DNA of 64,000 bases from an uncultured Oscillospiraceae bacterium (GCA_910587505.1 CAJULD010000004.1:42985-106984); one strand, 5' to 3'. Shown: positions 30,350 through 39,750, counted from the stretch's first letter. Numbers and translations are program-made. Notes: generated by a model not told the origin, from the sequence alone.

Positions 30350-33300
30350 ATGGATCAAAAGAGGAAGTTCCTTTGCGCGGCGCTGCCGCTGTGCCTGCTG
30401 ATGAGCCTGCTGCCCGTACCCGCCCACGCCTCCGGCCTTCCCTTTGCGGACATAGACGAGAACGACTGGTACTGCGGCGCCGTCCGATACGTGTATGAGC
30501 AGAAGCTGATGGACGGTACGGACGGCGCCGCTTTTTCTCCCGACGAAACCACCTCCCGCGGTATGGTGGTCACGGTCCTGCACCGCATGGAGGGCTGCCC
30601 GCCCTCCCCGGACGCGGGCTTTTCGGACGTACCGCCGGACCGGTGGTACAGCGGCGGGGCCAACTGGGCCGCTGCCAGCGGGGTGACCGGCGGCTATGGA
30701 GACGGCAGCTTCGGGCCTGAAGACAGCGTGACCCGGGAGCAGCTGGCAGCCATCCTGTACCGCTATTGCAGCTACAGGGGCTATGACACCGGCACAGCCG
30801 GGGACGTTTCCGTCTTCCCGGACGCCGGGGAGATCAGTCCCTACGCTGTGGAGGCGGTGGCATGGGCCGCCGCCAGCGGCATTCTCTCCGGCGGGGAGGA
30901 CGGCTACCTCGCCCCTGGCCGCGGCGCGTCCCGCGCCGAGGTGGCCACCGTTCTGGCCCGGTTCCATCAGACCGCCTTTCTCCCCGCTTCCTCCGGCCAG
31001 TCGGAGAAGGAGCCGGAACTGCCCGCCCGGCCTGCACAGGAGGAACCGGTCTCGCGCCCCGCTTCAAACTTTTCTCCTGCGGAGCCCGGGCTTCCCGTCC
31101 AGACGCCGCCGGAGCTGCCCCCGGAGCTTCCTCCGGAAACGCTGCCGGAGCTCCCCCCGGAAACGCCGCGGGAGGGCCTTCGTATCCTCCGGGGCGGTGA
31201 AACCGTTACCGGCGGAGAGGTCCGTCCCGGCGACACGCTGTCGGCCTCCGCCGGAAGCGGCGCGGGCAGCGGCATCCGGTGGACCGTCTCCGGCAGGAGC
31301 GTCGCGGGTGACACATATACCGTCAGCTCGCTGGATCTGGGCGAAACCATCACAGCAGCCGCAACCGGGAAAGAGGGGACGGTCTCTTCGGCTTTTGTCA
31401 CCGTATCCCGTCAGACCGCCTTCCGACCCGTCGGGGAAAACGGCGGTCCGGTGGTCTTCGCGCCGGAGACAGTATATTACGCGGCGTATCCGGACCGGCC
31501 CGTCACGCCGGGTGAAAATGCCGGAATGCTTCTGACCGCCGCGCCCGCGCAGGCGGAGCCGGCCCGGCTGGAGGAGGCAGGGGCGCAGCTCGGGGAGGCA
31601 CTGTCGGGAACGCCTCAGGATATCCACGCCGTGGACCTGTCGCTCCTTCTGACCGGGGAGGGAGAGCCGGCGCCGGTATACCCGGTGGGAAAAACCGTCG
31701 TGACCCTGAACCGGGCGGCGCTGGGCCTGCCGGAGAGCGCCGACCTGAGCCGGTATCTCTTTGCCGCCAGCTGCACCGGCATCGACGGGGAAAATACCTG
31801 CGTGTGCGGCGAGACCGTGTCTGTGGATGGCGGCAGCTATGTTCGCTTTGTCCTGAACGGTCTGGGCCGGGTGTACACCGGCGCGCTGCCGCTGTACACC
31901 GTCCGGTTTGACCCGGCGGGCGGCAGTCCCGCTCCCGCGCCCCAGACGGTCCGGTCCGGCGGACGGATTGAGGCGGCGGCCCCGCCCGTCCGGGAGGGCT
32001 GGCTGTTTGCTGGCTGGACCCCGGAAGAGGAAACCGTCGCCGGGGATATGACCGTGACCGCCCGCTGGGTACAGTGCGTTTCCGCGCCCGGCACGGCGCT
32101 TTCCGGCAGCTGGATAGAAAACGGCGAGCCTGCCGCGGCGCCCGCCAATGTGAAGGAGAGCGCGTCCGACGGCGCAGTCACGCTGACCCTGGACAGCGGC
32201 GCGACCTGTCTTGCCGGGCTGCGCTACCGGTTGAAGCTGGCCCCGCCGGAGGGCGCGGTGAAGTACGCGTCTGCCGGGACGGCGGAGGAGGCCGCCGCGT
32301 CCACGCAGTATGTCTCTCTGGAAAGCGGGAATCCTCGGCTGGACGTGAACGTCACCGACAGCGGCGGGAAGATTCTCCCCGGCGGCGCGCTCTACGTCAA
32401 ATGGCTGGACGTGTCGGGGGAAATCCTTATGCTCCAGTCCGCCCGGCTGGAAATCCGGCGGGAGAGCGGTTCCTCCGCCGAACCCGCCGTTCCCTCCCAG
32501 ACGAAAAACATACCGGTAGACCGGGGACTGGGCCGCGTGTCCGTCCGCCTCATTGACGAATCTCTGCCGGACTACGCGGGAGATATAACCGCCCATCTGG
32601 ACGCTCCCGGCGGCAAACTGGCGCTGACCGCGTCCTTCCGGGAATCCTTCCCTTATCCGGCAGACAGCAGCACAAAAATTTCCGTCGGAGATTACGGCGC
32701 GTTGGAGCTCCGGATCACCCCCTTTGCGGGCGCGCCCGCCCTCAGAGAACCGTCGGAGGTCACCGTGAAGGATATGTTCGGGGACGCCATGAAGCTCCCG
32801 GTTAAGACTTCTCTGAAGGAGGACGGCATTGTCCTGCTCTGGGAGCCCGAGGCTCCGGCGTGGCCGGATATGGCCTGTCTGTCGGTCAAACTGGACGGCA
32901 GGACGCAGGATATTCAGCTTGTCTTTGGAGACAATCCGCCCGCCGCACCGGCGCTGGACTGGAAAAGCACCAGCGGCTGGTCGGAGGCATTGACGCTTCT
33001 GGGCAGGGGGGAAGACGTAAACTACACCGGTTCCGCCGCCGCTGTGATCGCCGGATCGCTGAACCTGAAGCAGGGACAGGCGCTGGATACGGGGAACGTC
33101 CCGCTGACCATCGCCTCCGGCGGCAGCCTGACGGTTTCCGGCAGTGAGCCCTGCCGGATTCTTGCAAACGGGGTCACGGTGGAGCACGGCGGCAGTCTTT
33201 TCATTTCCGGAGGCATGCTGGAGATCGAAGGCCGCCCGGAGCTGAAATCCGGCGGTACACTGGAGACCGGCGGTACGGGGAAGACGTATCCGGGCGAGGA

Positions 33301-33889
33301 TCACGGCGGCGTGCTGCTGGCCGGGGACATCACCATAGAAGACGGCCATCTTTCCATATATGATAATCTGACCGTTGCCGCCACAGGAAGCGTCGCCTGC
33401 CATGATGAATACGGCAGTATGATTTTTATTGGCGGCAGCCTGGTCAACGAAGGCACGCTCTCTTTGGCCGGAGATGTAACCGTCAGCGGGGATTTTGAAA
33501 ACCGGAGCACACTTTCCATCAGCGGAGGAGGCTTTGGCGGCAGCCTGACCCTGTCCGGCACACAGGCGCCGCTGCGCAACGCCGGTACGGTCACCGTCGG
33601 CGGGGAATGCACGCTCACCCTCCTTGGCGCTGCGCTGGTCAACTCCGGCAGGATTTCCGGAACCGGCAGTCTTCTCTGCGGCACGCAGACGGTCATCCTG
33701 GAGTATGACGACGGCATCGAACGGGCGGAGCCGGACGGCAGCCTTCCCGTATCTCCGGGCAACTGCCTCCACAGCCGCTTTGTCCGCGACCCGGCGGATC
33801 ATGCCGGCATCCGGATTTATACAGGCAGTCTCTCCAACGAAGACGGCGGGACCTGCAGGCTGACGGACGGCGGAACGGGAGCCCCATAA
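30350..33889 (+). CDS. SLH-domain cell-surface protein with InlB-type repeat and beta-helix-like tail
   Basis: The 1179-residue protein has a signal peptide ending HASG (~residue 27) and three SLH domains (~28-75, 85-140, 145-205: FADIDENDWYCGAVRYVYE, FSDVPPDRWYSGGANWAA, FPDAGEISPYAVEAVAWAA) that bind pyruvylated wall polymer. A Pro/Glu linker (~225-275) follows. A Listeria-Bacteroides (InlB B-type) repeat lies near 520-580 (YTVRFDPAGGSPAPAP...GWLFAGWTPEEE...TVTARW). The last ~300 residues are Gly/Ser-rich strands (GGSLTVSG, HGGSLFISGGMLEIEG) typical of right-handed beta-helix adhesins. There is no enzyme motif, so an adhesive or structural role is inferred. GAGGAGAACTGAGG precedes the ATG. 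Confidence 0.85.
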   Translation: MDQKRKFLCAALPLCLLMSLLPVPAHASGLPFADIDENDWYCGAVRYVYEQKLMDGTDGAAFSPDETTSRGMVVTVLHRMEGCPPSPDAGFSDVPPDRWYSGGANWAAASGVTGGYGDGSFGPEDSVTREQLAAILYRYCSYRGYDTGTAGDVSVFPDAGEISPYAVEAVAWAAASGILSGGEDGYLAPGRGASRAEVATVLARFHQTAFLPASSGQSEKEPELPARPAQEEPVSRPASNFSPAEPGLPVQTPPELPPELPPETLPELPPETPREGLRILRGGETVTGGEVRPGDTLSASAGSGAGSGIRWTVSGRSVAGDTYTVSSLDLGETITAAATGKEGTVSSAFVTVSRQTAFRPVGENGGPVVFAPETVYYAAYPDRPVTPGENAGMLLTAAPAQAEPARLEEAGAQLGEALSGTPQDIHAVDLSLLLTGEGEPAPVYPVGKTVVTLNRAALGLPESADLSRYLFAASCTGIDGENTCVCGETVSVDGGSYVRFVLNGLGRVYTGALPLYTVRFDPAGGSPAPAPQTVRSGGRIEAAAPPVREGWLFAGWTPEEETVAGDMTVTARWVQCVSAPGTALSGSWIENGEPAAAPANVKESASDGAVTLTLDSGATCLAGLRYRLKLAPPEGAVKYASAGTAEEAAASTQYVSLESGNPRLDVNVTDSGGKILPGGALYVKWLDVSGEILMLQSARLEIRRESGSSAEPAVPSQTKNIPVDRGLGRVSVRLIDESLPDYAGDITAHLDAPGGKLALTASFRESFPYPADSSTKISVGDYGALELRITPFAGAPALREPSEVTVKDMFGDAMKLPVKTSLKEDGIVLLWEPEAPAWPDMACLSVKLDGRTQDIQLVFGDNPPAAPALDWKSTSGWSEALTLLGRGEDVNYTGSAAAVIAGSLNLKQGQALDTGNVPLTIASGGSLTVSGSEPCRILANGVTVEHGGSLFISGGMLEIEGRPELKSGGTLETGGTGKTYPGEDHGGVLLAGDITIEDGHLSIYDNLTVAATGSVACHDEYGSMIFIGGSLVNEGTLSLAGDVTVSGDFENRSTLSISGGGFGGSLTLSGTQAPLRNAGTVTVGGECTLTLLGAALVNSGRISGTGSLLCGTQTVILEYDDGIERAEPDGSLPVSPGNCLHSRFVRDPADHAGIRIYTGSLSNEDGGTCRLTDGGTGAP

Positions 33890-33948
33890 CGCGAACGGGC
33901 ACGGCGCGCTTTCCCGCCAACTTTTTTCTCCTCCGGCGTTTTTCGCCC

Positions 33949-33977
33949 TTTACACAGCGCGGCCGGAATGGTAATAT
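33949..33977 (+). promoter_or_regulatory. Promoter of the malQ gene
   Basis: TTTACA (33949-33954), exactly 17 bases, TAATAT (33972-33977). The leader is about 45 bases. Confidence 0.7.
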
Positions 33978-34027
33978 GGAGACGCGAATATACCCCTCTC
34001 AATTCCAAAACAGAAAGAGTGATTTTT

Positions 34028-35506
34028 ATGAATCGCAGCAGCGGTGTCCTTCTGCCTGTTTCCTCCCTTCCCTCCCGCTATGGAATCGGGACTCTGGGCC
34101 ATGAAGCGTATGCCTTTGCAGATTTCCTCCACGCCGCCGGTCAGAAATACTGGCAGCTCCTGCCTCTGGGGCCGACCAGCTATGGCGACAGCCCCTATCA
34201 GAGCTTTTCCACCTTTGCGGGGAATCCCTATTTTATTGATCTGGATCTGCTGGTGGAGGATGGATTGCTGGAGCAGGCGGACCTGGACGGCATCGACTGG
34301 GGGGACAATCCCCGGTACGTCGATTACGGCAAGATCTATGAATCCCGGTTCCCGGTGCTGCGCAGGGCCTTCCAAAGGGGCTATGCCAGGGACCGTGAGG
34401 CGGTGGAGGCCTTTCGCCGGGAGAACCACTGGCTGGATAATTACGCCCTCTATATGGCGGTAAAGAGCCGCTTTGGCATGAAGAGCTGGCTGGAATGGCC
34501 GGACGGGGACATCCGGCTGCGGAAGCCGGAGGCCATGGCGCGGTATGCCGGCGAGCTGGAGGAGGATGTGGCGTTTTATTCCTATCTCCAGTACCTGTTC
34601 TACCGGCAGTGGGACGCGCTGCGGGATTATATCCACTCCCTGGACATCCAGATCATCGGCGACATGCCGATCTATGTGGCGATGGACTCCGCCGACGTGT
34701 GGGCGGAGCCGGAGTATTTCCAGCTGGGGAAGGATCTCTCGCCCGCCGAGGTCTCCGGCGTGCCTCCGGACTATTTTACCGCCGACGGTCAGCTGTGGGG
34801 CAACCCTCTGTATGACTATGACCGGATGAAGAAGGACGGCTACGGCTGGTGGATTCGCCGTGTGGAGGGCGCGGGACGGCTTTTCGACGTGATCCGCATT
34901 GACCATTTTCGGGGACTGGAGAGCTACTGGGCGGTGCCCTACGGGGAGACTACCGCCAGGAACGGCCGCTGGCGGAAGGGACCGGGGATGGATCTGGTCA
35001 GCGTACTTACCGGGTGGTTCCATGATCTCCAGTTCATTGCCGAGGACCTTGGCTATCTGACGCCCGCCGTCCACGAGCTGCTCCGGGAATCCGGACTGCC
35101 GGGAATGAAGGTGCTGGAATTTGCCTTTGATACCAGAGAGCCCAGCAACTATCTGCCCCACACCTACGACCGGCACTGCGTCTGCTACGTGGGCACCCAT
35201 GACAACGAGACCGTCATGCAGTGGCGGGAGCAGGCGGACCGGTCCAATATCACCATGGCACGGAAGTATCTGGGGCTGAGCGAAGCGGAGGGGTTCCACT
35301 GGGGAATAATCCGGGGCGGCATGTCCTCCGTGGCGGACACTTTCGTGGTGCAGATGCAGGACTGCCTGGGCCTGGGCGCCGAGGGGCGGATGAACACGCC
35401 CGGCACGCTGGGCGGCAACTGGCAGTGGCGGCTTCTGCCGGGGGAGGCCAGTCCCGCTCTGGCCAGGAAGCTGTACCTGTATACCAGAATCTACGGGAGA
35501 ATCTGA
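34028..35506 (+). CDS. malQ: 4-alpha-glucanotransferase (amylomaltase), GH77
   Basis: The 492-residue cytoplasmic enzyme transfers maltodextrin segments between glucan chains and releases glucose, feeding maltose/starch use or glycogen turnover. It is full length and opens with the family signature SGVLLPVSSLPSRYGIGTLG...FLHAAGQKYWQLLPLGPT. Catalytic residues lie in FDVIRIDHFRGLESYW (nucleophile Asp) and FIAEDLGYLTP (acid/base Glu), with GTHDNETVMQW as the transition-state Asp motif. Only a weak AAAGAG is seen before the ATG; the start is fixed by homology of the first residues. It is monocistronic. Confidence 0.96.
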   Translation: MNRSSGVLLPVSSLPSRYGIGTLGHEAYAFADFLHAAGQKYWQLLPLGPTSYGDSPYQSFSTFAGNPYFIDLDLLVEDGLLEQADLDGIDWGDNPRYVDYGKIYESRFPVLRRAFQRGYARDREAVEAFRRENHWLDNYALYMAVKSRFGMKSWLEWPDGDIRLRKPEAMARYAGELEEDVAFYSYLQYLFYRQWDALRDYIHSLDIQIIGDMPIYVAMDSADVWAEPEYFQLGKDLSPAEVSGVPPDYFTADGQLWGNPLYDYDRMKKDGYGWWIRRVEGAGRLFDVIRIDHFRGLESYWAVPYGETTARNGRWRKGPGMDLVSVLTGWFHDLQFIAEDLGYLTPAVHELLRESGLPGMKVLEFAFDTREPSNYLPHTYDRHCVCYVGTHDNETVMQWREQADRSNITMARKYLGLSEAEGFHWGIIRGGMSSVADTFVVQMQDCLGLGAEGRMNTPGTLGGNWQWRLLPGEASPALARKLYLYTRIYGRI

Positions 35507-35768
35507 CCGCGCGGTCAGGCTGTGACAGTTTTTTGCAGGAAAAAGTATTGCAAAGAACTTTGACACGGGTCTGATCCCGTTGCCGTCCCTGGATTTTTGC
35601 CCGGTAACAGGAATATATCTTTAAGAATAATGCCCCCCTGACGTTCCGGCCCCGGCGGTTCACGACACCGCCGGGGCCGTCCCTGCCGCCGGACAGACCG
35701 GCAGGTGTGATTTCAAAAAACAGAGCGCTCAAATTTTGAAGCGCTTTTCCGGAAAACGTGGTATGATA
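35507..35768 (+). other. Intergenic region with three hairpins
   Basis: A 7-bp CTGACCG/CGGTCAG palindrome overlaps the malQ stop and is followed by TTTTTT. GGCCCCGGCGGT (35648-35659) forms a 12-bp stem with 35667-35678. AGCGCT (35724-35729) pairs with 35740-35745 inside a near-palindrome followed by TTTT. TATGAT at 35762-35767 is a -10-like element whose transcript would begin inside the hairpin repeat. No gene is present. Confidence 0.5.
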
Positions 35769-35854
35769 AGAAGCTGCATCAACAGGCGAAGTGCGCAGAT
35801 TAACGGAAAATTTTCCCGTCAGGATGTGTGCTCCCGCCTGTTGGTACAGCTTCT
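35769..35854 (+). repeat. Second full copy of the hairpin repeat
   Basis: The same layout as at 27274-27360, in the same orientation, with two mismatches in the left arm (GCATC for GTACC) and a few changes in the centre. It ends 26 bases before the esterase start codon, so it may be the 5' leader of that mRNA. Confidence 0.85.
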
Positions 35855-35880
35855 AAAAAATGCACCGGGAGGTCATGCCC

Positions 35881-36846
35881 ATGTACGAAGCCAATTATCA
35901 GACCCTGGCGCGGATCTGCGCCAACAAATCGGTCATCCGCCACGTCTCCAGACACCGGAACCCGGACGGCTCCCTGGACATCGCAGGCAATCTGAAAATC
36001 TGGAACGACGCCATTGCGCAGTTTGAGCAGATCCCGCTCTGGGAGGATGGCGCGCCCAACTATGACCCCGCACGCACGCCTCTCCAGCCCCAGCCCTCCC
36101 TTATTTTTGTCCCGACGCAAAGCGGGGACGCCCGCCGCGGCACGGTCATCGTGGCCCACGGCGGCGGCTTTGAATCCCGGACGGGCTGCGAGGGAATGCA
36201 CGTGGCAAAGTGGTTCTGTGACGCCGGTTTCCATACCGCCATTCTGACCTACCGGCTGAAGCCCTACAGCCGGCATGACGCCATGGCGGACATGCAGCGG
36301 GCGATCCGGCTTCTGCGTGCGAACAGGGAGGCGCTGGGGATCACGGACAAAATCGCCGTTATGGGATTCTCCGCCGGCGGTATGCTCAGCGCCAACTGCG
36401 CCACTCACTTTGACGCCGGTGATCCCCAGTCCGGCGACGCTGTCCAGCGGCAGTCCTGCCGCCCGGACGCCGCCGTTCTGGGTTACGGCGCGTTCGCCTT
36501 CTGCGGCCTGCCCGGCGGGTTCTTCGTCAATCCCTTCAGCAACGCCACCAGTAATCCCTTTGTGGAATCCAGGGAAGAGCTGATTTACTTTGCTCCGGAG
36601 GTGAACATCACCGTCCACACGCCGCCCTTCTTTATCTGGCAGACCAACAGCGACGATCCCCGCCACTCCTTCACGCTGGGGCAGGCGCTGACCGCCGTAG
36701 GAATCCCCTTTGAGATGCACCTGTTTCCGGAGGGCGTCCACGGTCTGGCCCTGGCGGACGGGAACAACGATCTGGATATGGACATTCCCCACGTCCACCG
36801 CTGGGCGGAGCTCTGCGCCGAGTGGCTGCGGGAGCAGGGAATCTGA
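35881..36846 (+). CDS. Alpha/beta hydrolase, BD-FAE/acetyl-xylan-esterase-like
   Basis: The 321-residue protein is an esterase of the BD-FAE/DUF1749-like alpha/beta hydrolase group, which deacylates plant polysaccharides and similar esters. The oxyanion motif is VAHGGGFES, the nucleophile elbow is VMGFSAGGML, the acid is probably in NSDDP and the histidine in EGVHGLAL. No signal peptide is present. GGGAGG is eight bases before the ATG at 35881; upstream in-frame ATGs at 35860 and 35875 are too far from or too near to it. The gene shares a bidirectional terminator with the convergent ABC ATPase gene. Confidence 0.85.
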   Translation: MYEANYQTLARICANKSVIRHVSRHRNPDGSLDIAGNLKIWNDAIAQFEQIPLWEDGAPNYDPARTPLQPQPSLIFVPTQSGDARRGTVIVAHGGGFESRTGCEGMHVAKWFCDAGFHTAILTYRLKPYSRHDAMADMQRAIRLLRANREALGITDKIAVMGFSAGGMLSANCATHFDAGDPQSGDAVQRQSCRPDAAVLGYGAFAFCGLPGGFFVNPFSNATSNPFVESREELIYFAPEVNITVHTPPFFIWQTNSDDPRHSFTLGQALTAVGIPFEMHLFPEGVHGLALADGNNDLDMDIPHVHRWAELCAEWLREQGI

Positions 36847-36890
36847 CAGGCGCCAGGAAGCGCAGCGCCGTCTCCGCGCGGAATTCTGTA

Positions 36891-36916
36891 AAGCCCGGCC
36901 AGGGATGGCCGGGCTT
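36891..36916. terminator. Shared terminator of convergent genes
   Basis: A perfect 10-bp stem (AAGCCCGGCC / GGCCGGGCTT) with a 6-base loop between the esterase and the ABC ATPase. Confidence 0.7.
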
Positions 36917-36924
36917 CCTGCGTG

Positions 36925-38052
36925 TTATCCGGTTATCCGTTTCCCCTCCGCGTCAAAATAGTGCAGGTTTTCCCGGGGAATACGCAGGCGGACCTCCTGG
37001 CCGGGAAACAGTCCGGCGGCCTGCTCCGTCTCCCATACCGCCGTGATCTCCCGGTCCGCCGCCCGCAGGTGGACCACGGCCTCGGCTCCCAGATGCTCCG
37101 TATACAGGACAGCGGCCGGAATCCCTTCCGCCGCCCGGAGCACGTTCACCGGCCGGACCCCCACCGCGGCGCTCCCCGCCGGCGCGGGGAAGGACTGCCC
37201 CAGCAGCTCCATCCGGCCTCCGCTGACGGCGATTCCCTCAAAGAGGTTCATCGGCGGCGTGCCCACGGAGACCGCGACAGAGGTGTTTACCGGCTGGAAG
37301 TAGATTTCCGCCGGCGTGCCGTCCTGTTCCACCATGCCGTCCCGCATCACCAGAAGACGCCCGCCCAGAGAAAGGGCCTCGTTGTGGTCGTGGGTCACAT
37401 AGAGGAAGGTGGTTCCCAGCGACTGATGAAGACGCTTGACGTACCGGCGGAGCTCCGCGCGCAGCGGGGCGTCCAGATTGCTGAAGGGCTCGTCCATCAA
37501 AAACACCTGGGGCCTCCGCACCAGCGCTCTGGCGATGGCCACCCGCTGAAGCTGTCCGCCGGAGAGCTCCGCCGGAAGCCGGGACAGATATGCCTCCATC
37601 TCCAGTATTTCCGCCATATCGCGGACCGTCTCCTCCAGCTTCTCCCGCGGCACATGGTCCATCCGCAGAGGAAAGGCGATATTGTCAAAGACCGTCAGAT
37701 GGGGATACAGGGAGTAATTCTGGAATACCATTGCCACGTCCCGCTCCTCCGGCGGGAGCGCGTTCACCACCTGACCATTGAAGCGAATCTCTCCCAGGGT
37801 GGGGGACTCCAGCCCGGCGATCAGGCGCAGCAGAGTGGTCTTTCCGCAGCCGGAGGGGCCCAGCAGCACCACAAATTCCCCCGCCCTGATCCGGGCGGAG
37901 ACGCGCTGGAGGACCACAACGCCCTCGTTGGTGGTGTAGGGCATGGCCCTTTGCCGCTCCAGCAGCTCCCGTCGCTTCTTCCTTCCGAAAACGCCGCCGG
38001 TCTCCGCAAAGGGGAAGATCTTCACCAGACCGTCCAGCTCGATGTCAACCAC
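36925..38052 (-). CDS. Sugar ABC transporter ATPase, MsmX/UgpC/MalK type
   Basis: The 375-residue protein energises sugar ABC importers. It has Walker A GPSGCGKTT, Q-loop VFQNYSLYPHL, signature LSGGQLQRVAIARAL, Walker B VFLMDEPFSNLDAPLR, switch THDHNEAL, and a C-terminal TOBE regulatory domain (~residues 250-375). An unusual insertion of about 25 residues (FAETGGVFGRKKRRELLERQ) separates the first strands. It ends the long minus-strand operon and overlaps the YesL-like gene by 8 bases. It most likely serves the two permeases upstream, as MsmX serves several systems in Bacillus. Confidence 0.93.
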   Translation of the reverse strand: MVDIELDGLVKIFPFAETGGVFGRKKRRELLERQRAMPYTTNEGVVVLQRVSARIRAGEFVVLLGPSGCGKTTLLRLIAGLESPTLGEIRFNGQVVNALPPEERDVAMVFQNYSLYPHLTVFDNIAFPLRMDHVPREKLEETVRDMAEILEMEAYLSRLPAELSGGQLQRVAIARALVRRPQVFLMDEPFSNLDAPLRAELRRYVKRLHQSLGTTFLYVTHDHNEALSLGGRLLVMRDGMVEQDGTPAEIYFQPVNTSVAVSVGTPPMNLFEGIAVSGGRMELLGQSFPAPAGSAAVGVRPVNVLRAAEGIPAAVLYTEHLGAEAVVHLRAADREITAVWETEQAAGLFPGQEVRLRIPRENLHYFDAEGKRITG

Positions 38053-38764
38053 GGGCGTCTTCCCCCCTCTCCGAGAGCAGCTTTTCCAGCTCCAGCGCCG
38101 TCGGCGTATCGTCCTGCCGCTCCGGACGGGGCGGCGCTTCCTCCCCGTCCTCCAGCGCCGCGTCCCTGATATACTGCGTCATGACCTTTTCCACGCCACC
38201 CCGGATCAGGTCCGTATACAGCGCCGGGACCACCAGCAGCAGCAGGGGGAAGAAGTCCACCGCCCAGATCCCCATGGCCAGCAGCGCGGCATACCACAGC
38301 GAGCGGAGCAGATGCTTTCCGGCGAAGTACATGGACAGCCGGAGCACCACCCCCATACCGCCCTCAAACCGGGACAGGACCGGCGGCATGAAGACCAGCG
38401 CGGTCACGCAGGTGATACCGACGAGGACCCCCAGCGCCATATACGCCGCGCCGAAGACGTTCGCGTCCCAGATCTGCAATCCGGTGCGGATTCCCAGATA
38501 GACCAGCGCCCCCACGACCTCCGTCACAGCGGACAGCAGCACCCCCGGCTTCAGCGCCCCTCTGAAGGCGCGGAAGAAATCCCTGGTCACGCCGGAGCCG
38601 CTGCCCATCACCACCCGGGTCACGCAGTGATACAGCGCCGCCGAGGCGGGCAGGACCGTCACCACCGGAATGCAGCAGAGCACCCAGTAAAAGCTGGCGA
38701 TCATCATGTTGGCGATCCGGACCATAAATACGATCAACGGATTGTTGTAATTGAAAACGCCCAT
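38045..38764 (-). CDS. YesL/DUF624 family membrane protein
   Basis: The 239-residue protein has about five hydrophobic segments and the family start MGVFNYNNPLIVFMVRIANMMIASFYWVLCCIPVVTV. YesL-like proteins accompany YesM/YesN and LplB/YtcP permeases in many Firmicutes sugar loci; their function is not established. The C-terminal ~45 residues are charged and probably cytoplasmic. Translation is coupled to the downstream ATPase by an 8-base overlap, and AGGAG precedes the ATG. Confidence 0.85.
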   Translation of the reverse strand: MGVFNYNNPLIVFMVRIANMMIASFYWVLCCIPVVTVLPASAALYHCVTRVVMGSGSGVTRDFFRAFRGALKPGVLLSAVTEVVGALVYLGIRTGLQIWDANVFGAAYMALGVLVGITCVTALVFMPPVLSRFEGGMGVVLRLSMYFAGKHLLRSLWYAALLAMGIWAVDFFPLLLLVVPALYTDLIRGGVEKVMTQYIRDAALEDGEEAPPRPERQDDTPTALELEKLLSERGEDARG

Positions 38765-38784
38765 AGACAGACTCCTGATACACG

Positions 38785-38806
38785 ATATCCTTTACAAAAA
38801 GGATAT
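38785..38806 (-). promoter_or_regulatory. Intercistronic 9-bp hairpin before yesL
   Basis: ATATCCTTT and its complement flank a 4-base loop between the deacetylase stop and the YesL ribosome site, with T-rich sequence in the stem. It may be a weak internal terminator that lowers expression of the last two genes. Confidence 0.4.
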
Positions 38807-38811
38807 GAAAG

Positions 38812-39675
38812 TTACAGGGGCGTCGGTTCCACCCGCGTCACCCCGCCCGCCGGAAGAAGGGCCGTGGATTCCATCGCCGTGCGGATGGTCACGTCCACCG
38901 CGCCTGGATTATAGATGGTCAGGCCGTCCGCGGAATACTCCAGGCGGCGGTAGGCGTTTACATACTCGATGATCTCGCCGTTTGTGGCGAACCACACGCG
39001 CTCCCGGTATCCGGCCATGAACTCCGCCAGCTCCTCGATGACATGCCAGCTGCCGTCCCCGTCGAACTCGTAGGCGTGGCCCCAGACGTAAAACAGCATG
39101 GGTCCAAAGGAAAATCCGTCCACAAACTGCCGCGCCAGCTCCATCAGACGTTCATCCCCGTGGTGGCAGGTGGGGTCCCACCGCAGAAAGTCCTGCGGCA
39201 TGTCAAAACGACGGGTGCTGTTCACCGTTCTGGCCCCCTGATAGCCCGCCAGGGAGAGCATCCGGACCACGTCGTCGCTGTACAGGCCAAAGGGATAGGC
39301 AAACATTTTCAGCGGCCTGCCGGCCAGCTGCTCCAGCCTGCGCTTGTCCTCAATAATCTCATACATGGCCAGCGGCGGCCCGACAGAGTCCAGCACCGAG
39401 TGATACAGGCCGTGCCCCGCGATTTCGTGGGTGCGGTACACCTCCGGCGCCTCCTCCGGGGAGACCTTGGAGACGTCCACCTCCCGCCCGTCGGGAGCGC
39501 GTCCGGTCTCCCTGTGCCCCAGCAGTCCGGAGCCCAGATTGAAGGTGCACTTCAGCCCGTGCCGCCGGAAGAGCTCCGCCAGACGGCGGTCCTGAATTAC
39601 CCCGTCGTCATAGCTGAGCGTAAACGCCCTGCTCTTCCCGCCGGGGAACAGCAGCGTGTCAAACCGTTTTCCCAT
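38812..39675 (-). CDS. Cytoplasmic polysaccharide deacetylase family protein
   Basis: The 287-residue protein has the NodB fold without a signal peptide. FTLSYDDGVIQD is motif 1 and TFNLGSGLLGH follows it; HEIAGHGLYH replaces the usual HxxxH metal motif, and MFAYPFGLYSDD is the R/Y-P-x-G motif 3. Relatives act on small N-acetylated or cyclic amide substrates as well as on oligosaccharides. The ATG at 39675 has GAGGAGG nine bases upstream; an ATG 11 codons earlier has none. Its place inside the sugar uptake operon suggests that it acts on imported oligosaccharide. Confidence 0.8.
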   Translation of the reverse strand: MGKRFDTLLFPGGKSRAFTLSYDDGVIQDRRLAELFRRHGLKCTFNLGSGLLGHRETGRAPDGREVDVSKVSPEEAPEVYRTHEIAGHGLYHSVLDSVGPPLAMYEIIEDKRRLEQLAGRPLKMFAYPFGLYSDDVVRMLSLAGYQGARTVNSTRRFDMPQDFLRWDPTCHHGDERLMELARQFVDGFSFGPMLFYVWGHAYEFDGDGSWHVIEELAEFMAGYRERVWFATNGEIIEYVNAYRRLEYSADGLTIYNPGAVDVTIRTAMESTALLPAGGVTRVEPTPL

Positions 39676-39750
39676 GGTATGCCTCCTCGTATAGCCAACG
39701 TATGGCATGATCCCGGACGGACCATGCCATACGCTGCTGTTTCTTTTCTG

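Noticed and set aside
31064..33802. A 912-codon minus-strand frame opposite the SLH protein
   Set aside because: Shadow frame; the plus strand has a signal peptide, SLH domains and a ribosome site.
27274..35854. A CRISPR array or tandem array made of the hairpin repeats
   Set aside because: Copies are kilobases apart with genes between; there are no regular spacers and no cas genes.
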